A stretch of DNA of 64,000 nt from Arbacia lixula (taxonomy: Eukaryota > Echinodermata > Echinoidea > Arbacioida > Arbaciidae). Every line of letters begins with the position of its first letter. The first letter of the stretch is position 1. Location: the NCBI GenBank assembly GCA_963669155.1, contig OZ022593.1, positions 7,823,071 through 7,887,070 of the forward strand, given 5' to 3'. The notes beneath the pieces were generated by a model. That model did not search any database, was not told where the DNA came from, and saw nothing but the letters and a program-made list of their open reading frames with translations. The translations under genes and the position numbers were made by a program. Positions 13,420-25,729 of this stretch are shown here, in pieces.

Positions 13420-13626
13420 ATGGCCGCTCTTTCGGCATCTTACTCTAAATACTTGGTGTCGATACTCTTATGTTTTGTGGTGCTATCGGTTCCAAGCCAG
13501 GGAATATACGTGAGAGATAGAAGCAGCAGACAGCGAGGCACGAGGAATGAGCGGGTCAGGGAGCGGGAGCAGGCTGAGGAGACGTCGGTGGAAGACAGGA
13601 GGAGAGAACCGTTCTCAAGAACTCTG
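13420..13626 (+). CDS. First coding exon of a probable secreted protein
   Basis: The ATG is set by an in-frame TAG at 13408-13410, only 12 nt upstream, and has a usable context (TTCAGCATGG). The exon gives 69 codons up to a canonical donor (CTG|GTGAGT, cut after 13626) and ends in phase 0. Residues 1-28 form a classic signal peptide: a short polar start with one Lys, a hydrophobic core at about residues 11-23 (YLVSILLCFVVLS), then VPSQG before the likely cleavage. Residues 29-69 are rich in Arg and Glu, contain no Cys, and include RRREPFSR, a possible furin-type processing region. Reading through the donor adds only 17 residues before a stop, which supports splicing. The family is not recognised; a secreted or extracellular-matrix protein is inferred from the signal peptide alone. 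Confidence 0.6.
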
Positions 13627-13682
13627 GTGAGTTTTATCTTCCAACAAAATAGAAACTTGGAATGTTGTGAGGGATGTTAAAG

Positions 13683-15907
13683 AAAGAATGGGTAGTTCTG
13701 TTATGGTGAAGAAAAATTATGAGGGATTTAAAATATAGTTTCCCACGAATATGTCTGTTTGGATTAAGCTGGTTAAGCTGGATGATTCTACATGTTCTGA
13801 TTAACAGGGCCCGTGTCACTTCACTTTTCTAAACTTTGTAAGTGAAAAGTTGTCATAATAAAAATAAGGAGAAAAGGGGGCAGGGGAAAGTGTCATATTT
13901 TTGAGAAAACAAATATATGGTGAAATTGTTAATCACACCACCCATCCATATGTTTTGATGATTATTACATTAATTCATTAATCTTCCGTACCATGCAGTT
14001 GGTTGTGGTGTGTAGAGTTAATGATTGTACATTTAATAGATTGAAACCATCGTTGGATTTCGGTAGCCCCTGCACCTCGTTTGTGCTCAGGAATCTCAAA
14101 ATGAACAAGAGAAAAATCACTTTAAAAACAACGGAAATTAGGAAAAATACCCCCAACTCTTCAAACGATAAGGGCACAACCACATGGCTTTATATTTCCA
14201 TGGTAATTCATTTCTCTCTTGAGTATATTATTTTCTAAAACTCCTATGTCTTTAAAATAGAAAAGTGTCTCTAGGTTATGGTTTTTAGCAAGTTTGCCCA
14301 TTATTTACTCACGCTGTTCCCAATATAGTCATATCTGTGCGTATTTCGCAAGTTGTCATTATAAGCGTGGTGTTGGAAGCCCCATGAACAAATTTGTTCG
14401 ATAGTAATGTGTATGCCCGAAAGTTGTCAATTACTGTTGAAGGGAAAGCATGCGACGAAAGGCAGAAATGAATGTGAAAATTCGGTTCCAATTTCAACCA
14501 CAACATTAAACCCGAATAATACTATTATATAGCATATCGACATTTTGACCTGAACTTTGCGGTATTTTCGGGAAGTTCACAGTCGGCGCATGCACACCAA
14601 GCCAAGGTGCAAAGTTAGCGCTACTGGCGAGCGAGTGTGCAACCCTTCAATGCCCCCACTGCGAATTCCTTCACGATTGACTAGGTGTTGCTTTGAAACA
14701 ATCTGCCGCAAATCCCTGTGATGTACAGTCTAGATCTACCGACTTGCATCTAATGAGAAAGTGATTTTCACAACGAGTGTACACCCCTTACAAAACGGGC
14801 TCACAGGATAATCCTTGAATCAATCCATACTTTTCATTTCCCCCCTACCAGCTTATATATAACCCATGCTCACGTTTCCGTTCACTGTTTTCACCCTCTC
14901 TCACGTTCTCCCACTTTGCACTGAGAAACACATATTGGCATTCGCGGTGTGAATTACACGCCGAGTTCGTACGCGAATCGTACGTGTAAACATGTTGCCC
15001 ATGTGTTGGGTGGTTGTTATTGTTTTGTGGTGTTTCTTGAAAGATCGAACATGTGGGTAACATCGCAAGAGGCGGTGCTTTTGCAAAATGTGCCAGACGG
15101 ATTAGAGAGTTGCACGTCTGGTCTTTTTGTCGCTTGAGAAATTACGTAAAGGGGAAAGCGGAGGGACAGAGGGGAGATTGACACGCATCAGATGCTTCCG
15201 TTAGGGAATATTATACAGCTATTATAGACAAGGACCAGAGGGCCGCTTGGGCCAAGCAATGCACTTAATTAAACACGTTTTTAAAGGCAAGTAAATATAG
15301 AACTTATCCATCTCACTACCTAGCCATGAAAATTGCATCGAGTCATTACGCACTTTGAGCTGCCATGGGACTAAGGGGGCTAACGAAATGTAAGCGGAGA
15401 AGAATGTAATGAATATTTTTTTTTCGTGTATTTACCCATTTTACGACCGCGAATGTATTGGAAGAAGCATGTATTATATTATATAGGGTGAGCACGTCTA
15501 AAGGTGTCGAAATAGATGTCCATCATAAACCGCGTAGAAGTTATATTTTTCCTTGCCTACCACAACGCAACGCAGTAATTCCGAACATTTACTTTTACAA
15601 TACATGTTCGTGGTTGTCAGGGAGTGCCTGCCTCAGGGCGTGTATGCCATATTTGGGCAACGTGATACTAAATTTGGGCATCGTCTTTTTAGTTGGTCTA
15701 ATCAGTTTCTTGAAATAAATGTTTCTGCGGTCAGAAATATCGCAGTCAGTGACCCCCCTCAAGCAGAGGGCACTTTTACTCGGGCGCGTCTTGCACTTGT
15801 AACAGCGCGATTTGGCTGTATGAAATTCAGAGATTAGAAATCGCGATAAAGCGGGGCTGTGTGGAGAATGGTGATTGGCGTGGTGATGGATGGGGGTAGC
15901 TTTCCAA
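13683..15907. other. Unique non-coding stretch
   Basis: No repeats of note. Short frames on both strands lack any supporting signal. It would be the start of intron 1 if the gene model holds. Confidence 0.45.
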
Positions 15908-15931
15908 GGAGGGAGAGAGAGATAGAGAGAG

Positions 15932-15971
<40 letters not shown>

Positions 15972-15973
15972 AG

Positions 15974-16008
<35 letters not shown>

Positions 16009-16024
16009 GGGGGGGGGGGGGAGA
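15908..16024. repeat. (GA)n with terminal poly(G)
   Basis: GAGAGA/GATAGA blocks end in GGAGG and a G run of about 12. It has the same compound form as the tracts at 4.3, 20.1, 21.0 and 62.8 kb. Confidence 0.95.
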
Positions 16025-16265
16025 GGGAAGGAAACCTTTCAAGGAACAACTCACACTTGCACTAGTCTTAACTACAGATTGCCAACGCTTTGTGTAGCCC
16101 TAAACTTCACACTATATACCTAATCGCATTACTAACACCCTACCTGAGGGACAACTACTAACACTACTTTACATAAAAAATTCAAAACTTTCACTTACCC
16201 TTACCCTCAACCCAATCGCAATGTTGACCCTGTCTTGAACGAAGTAAGCGCTGAGGAGAAGACGG

Positions 16266-16279
16266 GTTGCTATGACAAC
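16266..16279. promoter_or_regulatory. X-box-like motif (RFX type), imperfect
   Basis: GTTGCTATGACAAC is an imperfect palindrome with a central AT. It resembles the RFX-factor X-box (GTTGCC-N1-3-GGCAAC). Function is inference. Confidence 0.3.
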
Positions 16280-16806
16280 ACGTTGTAAATGTATGGTTGC
16301 TATCCGGTTTTATATTAGGTTTTAAGTAAGGTATAATATTGGACCCCGTGTTATGGTTAGAATAAGCCCGGAATCGACTTACCGGCAGTGTAAGAAATGG
16401 GAAGCCGAGAAATTACTGTCACGTGAGCAAACGTAATGGATCATATTCTACTGCAAACCGTTAACATTTGATCCACTCTCCACTAGTACACTTCGTAACT
16501 TGGTTTATTCCCCATCTCGGCAGAAGTTAATTGTGTCGCATGACAGCATAGCGATCACGCTTCCACTCTATTTATAACACCGTTAGGGAGCTATTATTGG
16601 TGTCAATTATAAGGACATTCTACCGCGGACTTTCTTTGAAAACCGTGAACTTTTCGTCCAATACTGCGTCCGGGATACTGTGATAGGGAAGATTATTACG
16701 TGAGCTACGAGGATTAATTAATAACCAGAGGCTAAATGCATAGCAGACGTGCAAGACGTTGAAATTAATTAGTAAAGTCACAAGAAGCTAAACACAAATC
16801 AGTCTG

Positions 16807-16810
<4 letters not shown>

Positions 16811-16849
<39 letters not shown>
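16811..16849. repeat. (CT)n microsatellite
   Basis: About 19 near-uninterrupted CT units. Confidence 0.95.
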
Positions 16850-16850
<1 letters not shown>

Positions 16851-17426
16851 ACTGATGTGTAGCAAACATTGGTTACTGAAAAAAATACATGTGTCACATA
16901 TAGAACATTAATCATGGATCGAAACCGAAACCCGAAAGAAGTTTCAACAACATGTTCATAACGCACTGAGACAGTCTTGGGAATAATTATGCTCTCCCTT
17001 GTTAATGTTACAAGTTACGTGACTTTTTCAACGAACGAAGAGACTTTACTACATACGGGTTAACTGGAAGAATAGGACCCGGATATACTTGCTAGACAGC
17101 TTGTTTTTATTGCGTATAGGTGTTTATGGCATACATGTCTTTCACGAATCGGCACCCAAGAAATATCAAAATTGGAAAAAGGTCACTGCGTATTTCATTT
17201 TTATCCAGGGTTGCTTTGTTGATATAACAGCGAACCTTTCGGAACGAGAGTGGTAAAATAACATTTGCTCCCCCCCCCCCAAAAAAAAAAAAAAAAAAAA
17301 TTGTTTGGCAATGTTCATGATGTGATAGTCGATAAAGCTGTAGAAGAAAGATACATGTAGGAGTTAATGCAATTCAAATGTTTATTTAGATTTATTTATT
17401 ATTATTATTTATTATTATTTATTTAT

Positions 17427-17491
17427 CAGTTCTTTAACTGAAAGGGCTACCCTGTTGAAATAAAACGTTAATAATAATAATAATAATAATT
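17427..17491 (+). mobile_element. 5'-truncated 3' end of the resident LINE family
   Basis: CAGTT-CTTT-AACTG followed by AAAGGGCTACCCTGTT and AAATAAAAC matches the last part of the 52.2-56.5 kb LINE (56444-56482) almost base for base. It then ends in an (AAT)n tail instead of (AAAT)n. Nothing homologous lies upstream of the hairpin, so this is a very short insertion of the 5'-truncated kind typical of target-primed reverse transcription. The AT-rich ATTT/ATT run just before it may be target or filler sequence. Confidence 0.75.
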
Positions 17492-18754
17492 ATACTTTAT
17501 CATCATGTTCGCCATTATTGTTACCTGAGGCTCAGAGCTATACTTGGCTTGACTGTAGTCATGTTTCACGATGAGCATAATCGTTATAGTCATTGAAGTT
17601 AAGTATAAAACATGTTCCCATTCTGTTCGTGGAAAGTGCAGTTATCAACATTATCCCAGTTTCAACACCACAACACCAAACACACACACTTTCATTCATT
17701 CATTCACTCACACACAATCAGAAAAAGGCGTGTATTCGAAGGTATGTACTACCCCGGCGCGGAGTTGAAAGGACTTCGGATACAGCAAATAAACGGGCCG
17801 CAAAGCAAGGTTTGCATGGGTTTGGGGTGTAAACAGCGCTATTTGCCCCACCATCGTGGGAGATTGGGCAAAGAATGCTTAAAATGCAGCGAATGGTCTG
17901 CCTTAGAACTTTGGAAGATGAAAAAGCCTGATATTACCCTCTTCAAGTTGGTTTTGAATATCTCCTGAAATTTCATATTTTAGCCCCAAACCTAATGGCA
18001 TATGCGGGCATTGTGCTTAGCCGGGGATGGGGTTAGTTTAGATAAGTGAGAAGGGGCGTGGACGGTCTTCGCCACAAAAAAGTACATAATCCTACCCGGG
18101 ATCCTACCCCGCCCCACCCCCTTCTCTGCCTCCATTCTCCCCTCCCTCCACCTTCCACATTTCCCACTTCGTATCACAGAGCTTTGAGTGGAAACCGCAC
18201 TACTTTCACACAATATTATGTTGGCAAGGCATTCCAGATATATTAGGCTAGTTATGCGATAGTTTGTGCGACTTTAGTGTTTGCTTTCTGCATGATTTCT
18301 GCATCAATTTGGGGATTTCATTCAACTCTGTTGATTTTGCGCTTTCATGTAAATACGACATATGAATGTACGTTTCTCTCAAATCGTGAACGCGACAATG
18401 AGATGACTATGATTCAATAAATAACTTTATATTATAAGCGGAAGAGGAAGGCACTCAAATTGGTATCAACTTTCTCAGTCACTAACCGTTAGTAGATTTG
18501 TCACCGTTCCTCTATCAAGACATTCACCTTTCATCACTAATGACATCAAAACTGTTTGGTAAAAATACGTCTTTTATTTCCAGATACAAATTTGCACTCA
18601 ATAAGCAGCCAAGATCAATTAAGAAAAGAGAAAAAGAGAGCAGTAAAACGAGCTGTTTATCTACCCAGAACAGAAGCAAGGTTCCCCTTCGATAACGTGG
18701 AAAGTGTTCAACCGCCTGCAGTATATCATAGAGTGGTGATTATGTAACTGTTCG

Positions 18755-18769
18755 GTTGCCTATGGCAAC
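18755..18769. promoter_or_regulatory. Perfect X-box palindrome (RFX type)
   Basis: GTTGCC-TAT-GGCAAC is an uninterrupted inverted repeat with a 3 nt spacer. This is the full-site X-box architecture recognised by RFX factors, which control ciliary genes in animals. The flanks (CG before, GCCG after) nearly extend the palindrome. No gene start was recognised beside it. Confidence 0.4.
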
Positions 18770-18984
18770 GCCGAGTGAGTCTTCTACTAACTCACCACTA
18801 TCATGACTCGCTGCACTACTCATTGAATCACTAAAGTCCCCCGGGGGCACTTAGGGTATAAAATGAAGGACTGACGAGACAGGGGCGAAGACAGGCCCTC
18901 GTAATTGGGGGTAACATTGACTTTCATTGTATTGTACGTCTGATTATGATATATATACATATATATATTTGTTCATTGGGGATG

Positions 18985-19915
18985 GGGTGTCCCCCCTCTC
19001 GTAGTAGGAAACTCAACAACGGTTGGGGAGATGGTAGCCCCCCTCCTTCCCAACTCAAATCTTAACCCCACAGTGTCCTCAGTAGACAACCGATTATGAT
19101 ATAAACGCTGTATGAATGATTTTGCAACAAATAATCGTTTTTGTTTTAACAAACTAATGTAGACATCATCTACTTTCTCAAATATTCCCACAAGGACAGA
19201 ATCATCTGTACAAATGACGGGTCCGACTTGAGACATGATCTCGAAGACTTGATAGTATGACTCATTAACATGATTGTGGCAAAATGAGCTCATTTGGGAT
19301 TACTGTCTTGGAGGACAACACTCATGTAGTTATATCTCTTGTAATGTGTCATTAATTTTATTTCCATGATACTTTGATTCAACTCGACGCGTTTGTAATA
19401 AACCGCAAGGGAAACACTACACTGACAAGATTCTATCGTAAATGTGTTGTAGCAGGATAATTCAGGAACAAAACAAAAATCACGAAAAGATCCAGAAGAA
19501 CAATTTTGATGTATCAACATCGATTGTGGACCCTTTCCGCGCAAATTAATTATCATTAGTACAAATGCTATACGCATGTCAATGAATAAATACTCATAAC
19601 GAATTGAAAACAAGTTCTAATAAATTTGATAGAATAATTGTGTTGTACTTCGGTGGAAAAGATTCGCCCTATTACCTCTATTGCCTTCCACCCACACATC
19701 TTTCTCTCTCCCCTTATCTCACCGATTTGCCCTTTTATTTATAGAACATCATATTTATCTTCCAAATACCTCTTCCACTTCCAGTCCCAATCGTGATTAC
19801 GTTGATTAGGCAAATCTGCTCTGCTCTCTCTGACACCCGATGTAGTCATGGTAACAACACCCCCTCGCATTCAAATTTAGTTCAACTTTGATATGATACA
19901 TTGATTCTATCAAAT
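18985..19915. other. Unique stretch without a supported gene
   Basis: Two minus-strand frames of about 106 codons (18973-19293 and 19290-19613) abut but lack domains, codon bias or splice context. A perfect 11 bp inverted repeat (TGATTGAAAAC...GTTTTCAATCA) follows at 19916-19939. Confidence 0.4.
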
Positions 19916-20059
19916 TGATTGAAAACTTGTTTTCAATCAGTATGAGTGTTTGTGTATCGGGATACGCATTGTAATTTGATTAATGATAATTGCGTTACTT
20001 GGAAAGTATCTGCAATCAACGTTTTCTCTTTTGACATAGAAAGTAGAGAATGTGGAAGG

Positions 20060-20163
20060 GTGAACACAGAGAGAGATAAAAAGAGAGAGAGGGAGAGAGA
20101 GAGGGGGGAGGTAGACAGAGAGAGGCATACAGACAAATACACTGAAAGAGGGGGGAAACGAGC

Positions 20164-20194
<31 letters not shown>

Positions 20195-21355
20195 GGGAGA
20201 AGGAGGAAGGAAAGGGTATGGGTAGGAACGAGAGAGAACAAAAGGGGAATGAGAGCAGATGGAGAAGTTAAATGGAAAGAAAAGAATACATGAATTCCAA
20301 GACACAGAAGTGAGAGGAAGGAGAAACTATCTTGAGAAAGGAAATAGTAAAAGGAGAGAGAACTAAAGGAGAGAAGGAAGGAAGGAACCCCAGGACGGGG
20401 AAGAGTCTTGATCAAATTGACACGCGCCAAATGGGAGATTAATTATGATTGGCACTTCCGGACTAGTCATGACGTCACTGTCGAGAGGTAACCCCCATAA
20501 GCCTAATGACAGGGAAGTTAAAATATGGATTGTTGACAGGCAAAACAAACCGCGCACCGGGCCGAAATCACACGAGGAATACTTTCAACACCTCTGCTTG
20601 ATGAATATGACTGGTGTGGCGATACACTCGGCCAAGGAAAAACCGCCTTGAGTATGATTTTTCAATCCTCAAGATGGTGATCATGAAAAAGTGGAGGGAA
20701 AAAAAATTGGCTAATCTTGTAACTGGTGTTGGCCTCATCTTCCAATCTATTATTGGACTGATTTCATGGAGATAATTCAAGAGTTCATGATCTGTTTACG
20801 AGAGCGTTCGTTTGACGCGGTGTCAAAATCCATTACACGAAGTTCCGGTGAAGGTGCGAAACAGGAACAGCGGACGGGCTCGTCAAGGAAAAATTGACAG
20901 GGAAACTTGTTTCAAATAGAAGAGTACCGAGACGGGAAGAATGACTTAGAAGATGAAGATAAGAGAAGAAGAAAGAGAAACGAAAAACATGAAAGAGAGA
21001 GAGAGAGAGAGAGAGGAGGGGGGGGGGGCATGGCAAAATAAGGGGGAGGGGGTTGAGATACGGGTTTGAGAGTACATCATTCACATTTAGGTGAAACAAA
21101 AATGGCAGCATGGGGAGAGATGAGAGAGAGTGTGCGTTGGGGGGGGGGGGGAGGGGGGTGAGCTCAGGAGAAAGTAAGAGAGAGAAAAGAGAGGCCTTGC
21201 ATGATGACATGAACCCGATGCAAGTGTAACATTGGGAGTAGGGTGTCGTGACTCTGAATGTTAGGAGGGTAGAAAGAACAGAGAAGGAATAAGACGGAGA
21301 GAGAGAGGGAGAGATAGATAGAGAGGTGGGGTGGGGGGGGGGGGGGCGGGGTGGA
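20060..21355. repeat. Purine-rich region with repeated (GA)n-poly(G) blocks
   Basis: The plus strand is strongly purine-biased. GA tracts terminated by G runs occur at about 20070-20198, 20994-21028, 21121-21163 and 21297-21354. The unique insert at 20400-20830 carries a TGACGTCA at 20470-20477. The long Ser/Leu/Pro frames on the minus strand are by-products of the composition. Confidence 0.85.
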
Positions 21356-21639
21356 TACGGGCGTAGGTAGGGGGGTGCTTATTGTACCTCATGATATTTC
21401 GTTCACGTGGTTTTACAGAATAGTGTGCATTATACATCGCATAAGGTACAGAAATCGAGCATCATATCCGATTGGTCAATTAAAAATTGTCTCTCCCCCC
21501 CTCAAATACTCTTCATTCACCATTATGCTCCTAGGTGTAATTCTAATGATACTTACTAAAACGTTTCGTTCACATCATCACTATTTAAACAAATATTTGG
21601 TCAGGTGTAATGGGACTTGAACTCCCCTCCCCCTTCTCA

Positions 21640-24600
21640 TTGACGCTACGTGCATGAGTTGTCTGTCACGCCTCCTTAATGCGGACCTTACCGAGCGCAC
21701 ACGTGAGGCACATTAATCCACTAAAAATCCCACAAGGTTGTGAAATACAAGTCCTCAAGACACACGCTTCCCGTCCTTCCTTCCTTCATAATCACGATAA
21801 TCATAGCCACAATCAATCCGAGAAGCTCTGAGGATTTTTCTTTATGAGAACGAGAGGACGGCGAATCCCTGAGAAGAAATGTATGTTGACATGTTGCTCG
21901 TTTCCAACTTGCGAGTCAACTATTATTCAATCATCTTTCCCCCATCGAACGCCCCCCCCCCCCCCCTCCTCCCCCCATCCTCCATTCAAACCACACCCTT
22001 GTGCCTGTATTTGCCTTTCGCTTCGTAGATGTAAACTATTCAAGTCGCGTTCTTTTCACGCAGTACATGTTTTTTTTTTTTTAAATCTATATCTTACATT
22101 GGTCCAGCCGTATATAAAGGTGAGGAATATTACAACCGGTAATGTCACACACCAATGCATAATGTTGTACTAGCGTGTTTGATACGAAATCACGATTGAT
22201 GTTCGGTAAACAATAGATGCGTTTTCGGACACTGAATAAAATACTGCAGAACAATTCTTGTCTGTCACTTTAGAGTTACGGGATTGAATTTGATTGAGTG
22301 GCCCGTGGCATGATCAATGAACTTTCAAAAGACATTTACCATACCTTAATTCTCCTTGCATTCAATGCAATGACATTCAATATATCCTGTTAAAAGTTAA
22401 TGACAAGATCCTGTATCTCTTAAGTGTTCTCCGAACATCAATCGTGATTTGGTACCAAACACTCAATTACCACATGATGTGTTTGTGTGACATGGGTCGT
22501 TACGACATTACAGGTTGTAAAAGGGGTAGGATTGCGATAATGGTTACAACGAATCTATGGATGGTGACTTTATGATCTTCATGGTCTTCATGATTTCGTA
22601 ATATTTACGATTATGATTATGATTGTGTGATCTCAATGCCTTCGTAAGCGTGGATGTATTCGAAACTTAAACGCTTCCGTGACAACAATCGATCATCCAA
22701 GGAGTTAGGTACTGGCGATCTTAACTTGATTTTAACCGATTTTAACCATTGCGGCTATATAGGCCTAATGGAAACTGCTAACCGCTCGGCGATAGATGGG
22801 ACAATATTGAGGTAGTGGTTTGCCGGTTTGGGTTATTTCCAACCCGCACGTTAAGGCGGAACGGAAATCCAGCATTACCCTGATGTACACCAAGAACGAC
22901 CATCTAGGATCATTGTTTCGTAGTGGTAGCCTCCTATCAAGCCCCAAGCAATGGTTTGTTGTTGTACTTTCCCACGAATAGAGAAGAACCTGAACTTGTG
23001 GTGAGACCGGATGCCCTCGCAAGATCAGGGCTTTTACATGTTTTTTTATTTTTTATTGAGGACCATGAAAGCATTATGGCCACAGATCCGAGAATAACAT
23101 TGACTAGAGAAATTCCCTTAAAAATACACATCAACGTAGAAGTCGAGAGTAAGTGCAAGTTACTGCAGAGATGGGGACCTACTCTTAGGAATGATTAAGT
23201 ATAACCTAACACCGGCCTATTATTATTATCATGATTAAACGACAATCATGGAAACCAGTGATGTCATTCTTGTAAAGATTAACGGAAAATGAAGTCTTGT
23301 GAGCGCTGAGGCATGTAAAACCTTAACTGAACTACCCTTTGAAGATCTAGTCTTGGTAAAGCGGAAAATGTAATTTCCTTTTTAGAGCGAGTCTTTCACG
23401 TGATAAGCTACTACCTCACACTGTCATGTTGGACATGAAGCCGACAACATTCGTCACTTTCGTACGCGGGCTCTGACAGTAAATTGGACGCGATTGCTCC
23501 TTTGCTGTAGAAGTCAGGCCATTGTTACGTCATGGCTCGTCAGAAGCGTGACCGACTGTCGCGCGGACACGCCTTCGGAGCGCGTTCAAGGTCACGCACG
23601 TGATTTAGTGGACATTGATCTGGCCAGGAGAAGGAACATATAATGTCACGGTCGTCTGCCCTGCACAAAGCGATGCATTGTATAGACATATAGGCTAGTT
23701 GTCGAAGTAAATTATCTCTTTACAAGACATCATGATGATGTAGATGATGAGAGTGTGGTGGAGATACGATGATGACTGTAGTAGCAAGCATGGTTGCACT
23801 ATTCTTGGACTCGATAAAACATAGATTAGGTCTATCATTAGACAGCTGAACAATGACAAAGAGTGTCATGAAGACGTTTAGTCACACCATGGTCACGCAA
23901 AAGTTATGTAAACTATGTACGCTCAAATATCAATAGATTCGACGCAGACAAATACAGAATTTGAGGCTGAAAAAGGCTGAACAATGGGGCAATAATTTTT
24001 GTTTTGACAGCGGGTAAACAAAAACACATTTTAGGACGGAAAGTCAAGGTATGTCAAGCGAAGGAGTCTGTTCTTGACGTGATTGGAGGTAGCAGCACTT
24101 CATACACTGACGAGGCATCGTTTATGGTGTCGGGTCCCCAGGCGAAGTCTTCGGAAATCTGCGAAAGGAACCCGGCTTAATTGGAACCAATCGCGCCTTT
24201 ACCCGCCACCTCTCAGAGGACGAGACTTGTTAAACGGGGGCGAATCCAACGAAGCTGAGTTCCTGCCCGGGAGAGGGGGGAGATTGTCAAGGAACAGATG
24301 GAAGACATTCACAAGTTTCTGTTTCTTACCCGCAAAGTTTATCCGCAGACCCAAATTTCCTTGATTTCCTCGGTCTTTACGGCCATAACACCTCGGAGAA
24401 GTTATGAATCAGGCTCTGACTGTCTCTAATGTCCGTTTCTGCTCGAGTATTTGCAGCGGGGAAGGATAAACAGCGTAAACGGTATCGAACGTTAATCTAA
24501 AAGGACAGTTAATTTATTAGCTTTCATTGCTAATGAATGTCACGGCTGCTTAGTCCTCAGAAGGCGTGCGTTTTGTTGCTGGTTGGGACTTTTCTTGTTG

Positions 24601-24960
24601 CCGTAAAAAAAACATCGTCTAAAGGATTTAGTTGGTAAGAATAGTTTGTCTTTACTAGTGGCATGTGCGGCGAATGGATACTATTTCCTTACGTGTGTGA
24701 TACTCGAGGGATAAAGCCAATAGAAGACACATATCTCAACAGTCAAGATAAATAGCTAATTCTGAGTCATTAAGTGCGTGGACCGTAGGGTCCATGCTTA
24801 GTGAGACTGGTATAGTCATGCACTTTTTTTCCCGAATCTACCATTCGATACGTTTGGGAGAGTTGAATACGTTGCGAGCTGCCAATGTTTCAGTAATGCA
24901 TTGGAGGTTAGAGAACTATGAAGATCGCGATAGTCAAATAGACGTCTACCATTCTTGACA
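21640..24960. other. Unique non-coding stretch
   Basis: There is a C-run at about 21951-21967, but otherwise no repeats of note. A denser patch at about 23460-23640 holds CCATTGTTACGTCATGG, TCAAGGTCAC and CACGTG. These resemble Sox, CREB, ERR-like and E-box sites, so an enhancer is possible. The 93-codon frame at 24083-24364 lacks domain or splice support. Confidence 0.35.
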
Positions 24961-24965
24961 GCGAA

Positions 24966-25665
24966 TTGACGCCCCCCTCTTCATGTTCTTCTTCCGTCAT
25001 CATGATTGTAAATCGTGATCATATCTCCCTCTCGCTTCTTCATTTCGTTTCCTTTAACAAATGGCATGTCTCGTCTCGTCTCTCTCTCTCTCTCTCTCGC
25101 ACACATACACAACACACACATACATACACACCGCTCGTCCCCCTTTCCCTTCCTTCCTCCTCCTCCTATATCTGCCCTTCGACCCCATCTCCTTTTCTCA
25201 CCCCTCCTCCCCCTCTCAATTCAATTCAATTCATGTCTTCAAAGGCAAAGCAATTCCATGTCCCCTTCAACCCCCTCTCTTTCCTTCTCTCCCACTCTCT
25301 CCTCTCTGACGATTCTCTTCCACGCCCCCCCCCCCTCTCCCTCTTTGCCGCTTTGTTTCATGACGTGGTTGTATTGTGTATAAGAACGCCTTTTCGACGA
25401 GAGAGGATGGCTCGTTCCCTCCACCCTCTTTCTCCCTGCTCTCCCCACCCTCTCCCGTCTCACCCACCCCCCCCCCTCCGTCACCTCCTATACTCACTTA
25501 ATTCCTCCCTCCCTCTCCCCCCTCTCTTTTCCATCCCTCTCTCCCCTTTCTCTCCTCCTTTCCTACCCCCCCCCCCTCTTTCCCATTATCTCCCTCTCTC
25601 CCCTTTCTCCCCTCTCCCCTCTTCTCTCTCTCTCTTCCTCTCTCTCTCTCTCTCCCCCTCTTTAT
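24966..25665. repeat. Long polypyrimidine tract with C-runs
   Basis: About 700 bp of the plus strand is almost entirely C and T, with CT microsatellite blocks, runs of 8-12 C and a short CA/CACA segment at 25100-25130. It is the opposite strand bias to 20.06-21.36 kb. The 252-codon frame through it is Ser/Pro/Leu low complexity and not a gene. Confidence 0.9.
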
Positions 25666-25729
25666 GTAAACCTTCACATATTTCCAGCCCGTCTGGCCCG
25701 TTCAAGTTCACGCTCATCACCTAGCTGGA

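Noticed and set aside
18584-18747. Acceptor TTTTATTTCCAG followed by an open frame rich in Lys and Arg
   Set aside because: Joining to exon 1 in phase 0 gives an immediate stop, no donor follows in the open frame, and composition is unremarkable.
24966-25724. 252-codon plus-strand frame, the longest outside the LINE
   Set aside because: It lies in an almost pure C/T tract and encodes only Ser, Pro, Leu and His low complexity. Openness follows from the lack of purines.
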